Source of the DNA: Anaerolineales bacterium
GTDB lineage: Bacteria; Chloroflexota; Anaerolineae; Anaerolineales; E44-bin32
Direction: 5' to 3'
NCBI GenBank assembly: GCA_030642885.1
Contig: DAOWMX010000127.1
Span: forward strand, 1 to 6,684
DNA length: 6,684 bases
The translations under genes and the position numbers were made by a program. This document shows positions 5,914-6,684 of the stretch, one piece after another (within the stretch, counting starts at the first letter, position 1; the number at the start of each line of letters is the position of its first letter). Below the pieces are notes generated by a model. It was not told the DNA's origin and did not search any database. It was given only the letters and a program-made list of their open reading frames with translations.

Positions 5914-6321
5914 GTGACGAGTAACGCTAAGGAAACCACAATCCTGATCGTCGAAGACAATGTCTCGAATTTTGTCCTGATGGCCCGCTTGCTCGACCAT
6001 ATGGGAGTTCATTGTGAATGGAAAACCTCCGGCTACGAAGTTGTAGAGTATGCCGACACTCTCCCTGAGGTTAATCTCATCCTGATGGACATTCGACTAC
6101 CATACGAGGACGGGTATCAGGCGCTTCGCAAATTACGCGCCTCGGAGGTATTGCGTGACATCCCAGTCGTTGCGGTCACCGCATACGCGAGCGAGGAACA
6201 GATGCAGCGATCTCGAGCCGCCGGATTTGACGGCTTCCTCGGCAAACCTCTCGACCCTGATCGTTTCCCTGCTCAAATTAGCCGCATCCTTAATGGCGAT
6301 TCTGTTTGGGAGATTGAGTAG
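5914..6321 (+). CDS. Single-domain response regulator (second CheY/DivK-like receiver)
   Basis: A second stand-alone receiver, 135 residues, cytoplasmic. The acidic pair is Glu14-Asp15 (LIVEDN), the phospho-acceptor Asp59 (LILMDIRLP), the switch Thr89 (AVTAY), and the conserved Lys111 (FLGKP); the aromatic switch position is Phe. All residues for phosphorylation are kept. The start is GTG at 5914, with AGAGGG (5898-5903) 10 bases upstream; no nearby ATG fits better. It differs clearly from the preceding receiver (for example RLPYEDGYQA against NLPEVDGLTM), so the two are not a recent duplication. The short acidic tail after residue 127 has no recognisable domain. It probably shares a transcript with the first receiver and the membrane protein that follows, making a phosphorelay or branched output likely. 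Confidence 0.93.
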   Translation: MTSNAKETTILIVEDNVSNFVLMARLLDHMGVHCEWKTSGYEVVEYADTLPEVNLILMDIRLPYEDGYQALRKLRASEVLRDIPVVAVTAYASEEQMQRSRAAGFDGFLGKPLDPDRFPAQISRILNGDSVWEIE

Positions 6322-6383
6322 CTGTGGTCAGTCCAGTAACCCATCCACAACCTACAGATCAGCGCGAGGAACGTGGAAGTCTC

Positions 6384-6684
6384 ATGCGTCGAATTCCTTT
6401 CCTCATCCTGCCTCTCATCCTCATCCCCTTGATTTCCCTGGGCGTTGGCGCATTCCTTAGCTCTAGAAATCTTATGCGAGATCAGGCCGCGAGCCAGATG
6501 GTCTCGGCTGCGCAGTCGCAGGTCCAGGTCTTGCAGGAATGGGCCAACACTTCCGAGCAGCGTCTCCAGCTTGGCAGCCAACGAACGGCTCTTCGTGGAG
6601 CTGCATCCGATTTATACCGACTTCCCGCCTCCTCCTCCAATTACCGCGCCGCTCTAAACAGCGCTCGAACCGAACTCGAAGATC
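6384..6684 (+). CDS. N-terminus of a membrane-anchored signalling protein, probably a sensor histidine kinase (3'-truncated)
   Basis: An open frame runs from the ATG at 6384 to the end of the window, about 100 residues. A basic start (MRR) precedes one strong hydrophobic segment at residues 4-26 (Pro/Leu/Ile-rich, ending GVGAFLSS), an uncleaved signal anchor. A polar Gln/Ala/Glu-rich stretch follows from about residue 29, consistent with an extracytoplasmic helical (coiled-coil-like) sensor region. No catalytic domain is in view. The identity as a histidine kinase, or another HAMP/GAF-type sensor, is inferred from this topology and the two receiver genes just upstream. The same frame is open back to a GTG at 6324, 2 bases after the previous stop and 11 bases after GGGAG, which would add 20 polar residues. 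The ATG has GGAAG at 4 bases. The start is unsettled. Confidence 0.65.
   Translation, partial: MRRIPFLILPLILIPLISLGVGAFLSSRNLMRDQAASQMVSAAQSQVQVLQEWANTSEQRLQLGSQRTALRGAASDLYRLPASSSNYRAALNSARTELED

Noticed and set aside
1..6684. CRISPR array, transposon ends, integrase or attachment-site duplication
   Set aside because: No regularly spaced direct repeats, no transposase or integrase frame, and no repeat of the tRNA 3' end were seen.

Overview
The window holds an ordinary-looking bacterial chromosomal segment of moderate, roughly balanced base composition. Genes are tightly packed and all lie on the + strand. My best guess for the host is an Anaerolineae-like member of the Chloroflexota. This rests on gene style only: a Liv-type transporter beside a flavin amine oxidase, stand-alone receiver proteins ahead of a membrane sensor, and a tRNA without encoded CCA. 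There is no phylogenetic marker, so the guess is weak. I see no transposase, phage gene, toxin-antitoxin pair, CRISPR array or defence gene.

Region 1 (1-2399) is the 3' part of a branched-chain amino acid (HAAT family) ABC transporter operon: livM (5' end cut by the window), livG and livF, separated by 2 and 16 bases. Region 2 (2400-2603) is a 204-base gap with two clear inverted repeats and no textbook terminator. Region 3 (2604-4920) holds a DAO-family FAD-dependent amine/amino-acid oxidoreductase, followed after 4 bases by a cinA homologue whose C-terminal amidase domain looks shortened and catalytically degenerate.

Region 4 (4963-5120) is a self-contained tRNA-Gly(CCC) unit: a perfect TTGACA-17-TATAAT promoter, the tRNA gene, and a hairpin/T-run terminator. 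Region 5 (5121-5499) is about 380 bases without a convincing gene. It carries a perfect 10-bp hairpin, a perfect TATAAT box, and a small hairpin that includes the only Shine-Dalgarno-like motif near the next gene. Region 6 (5500-6684) is a signalling cluster: two stand-alone CheY/DivK-like receiver proteins, then the N-terminus of a membrane-anchored protein, probably a sensor kinase, that runs off the window.

Functionally, the liv genes would import branched-chain or other amino acids or amides. The neighbouring flavoenzyme could oxidise a related amine or amino acid, though that link is inferred from position only. CinA would act in nucleotide housekeeping. The receiver pair and sensor probably form a phosphorelay. 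I found no clearly new system. The points most worth a second look are the degenerate CinA C-terminus and the structured leader before the first receiver gene.
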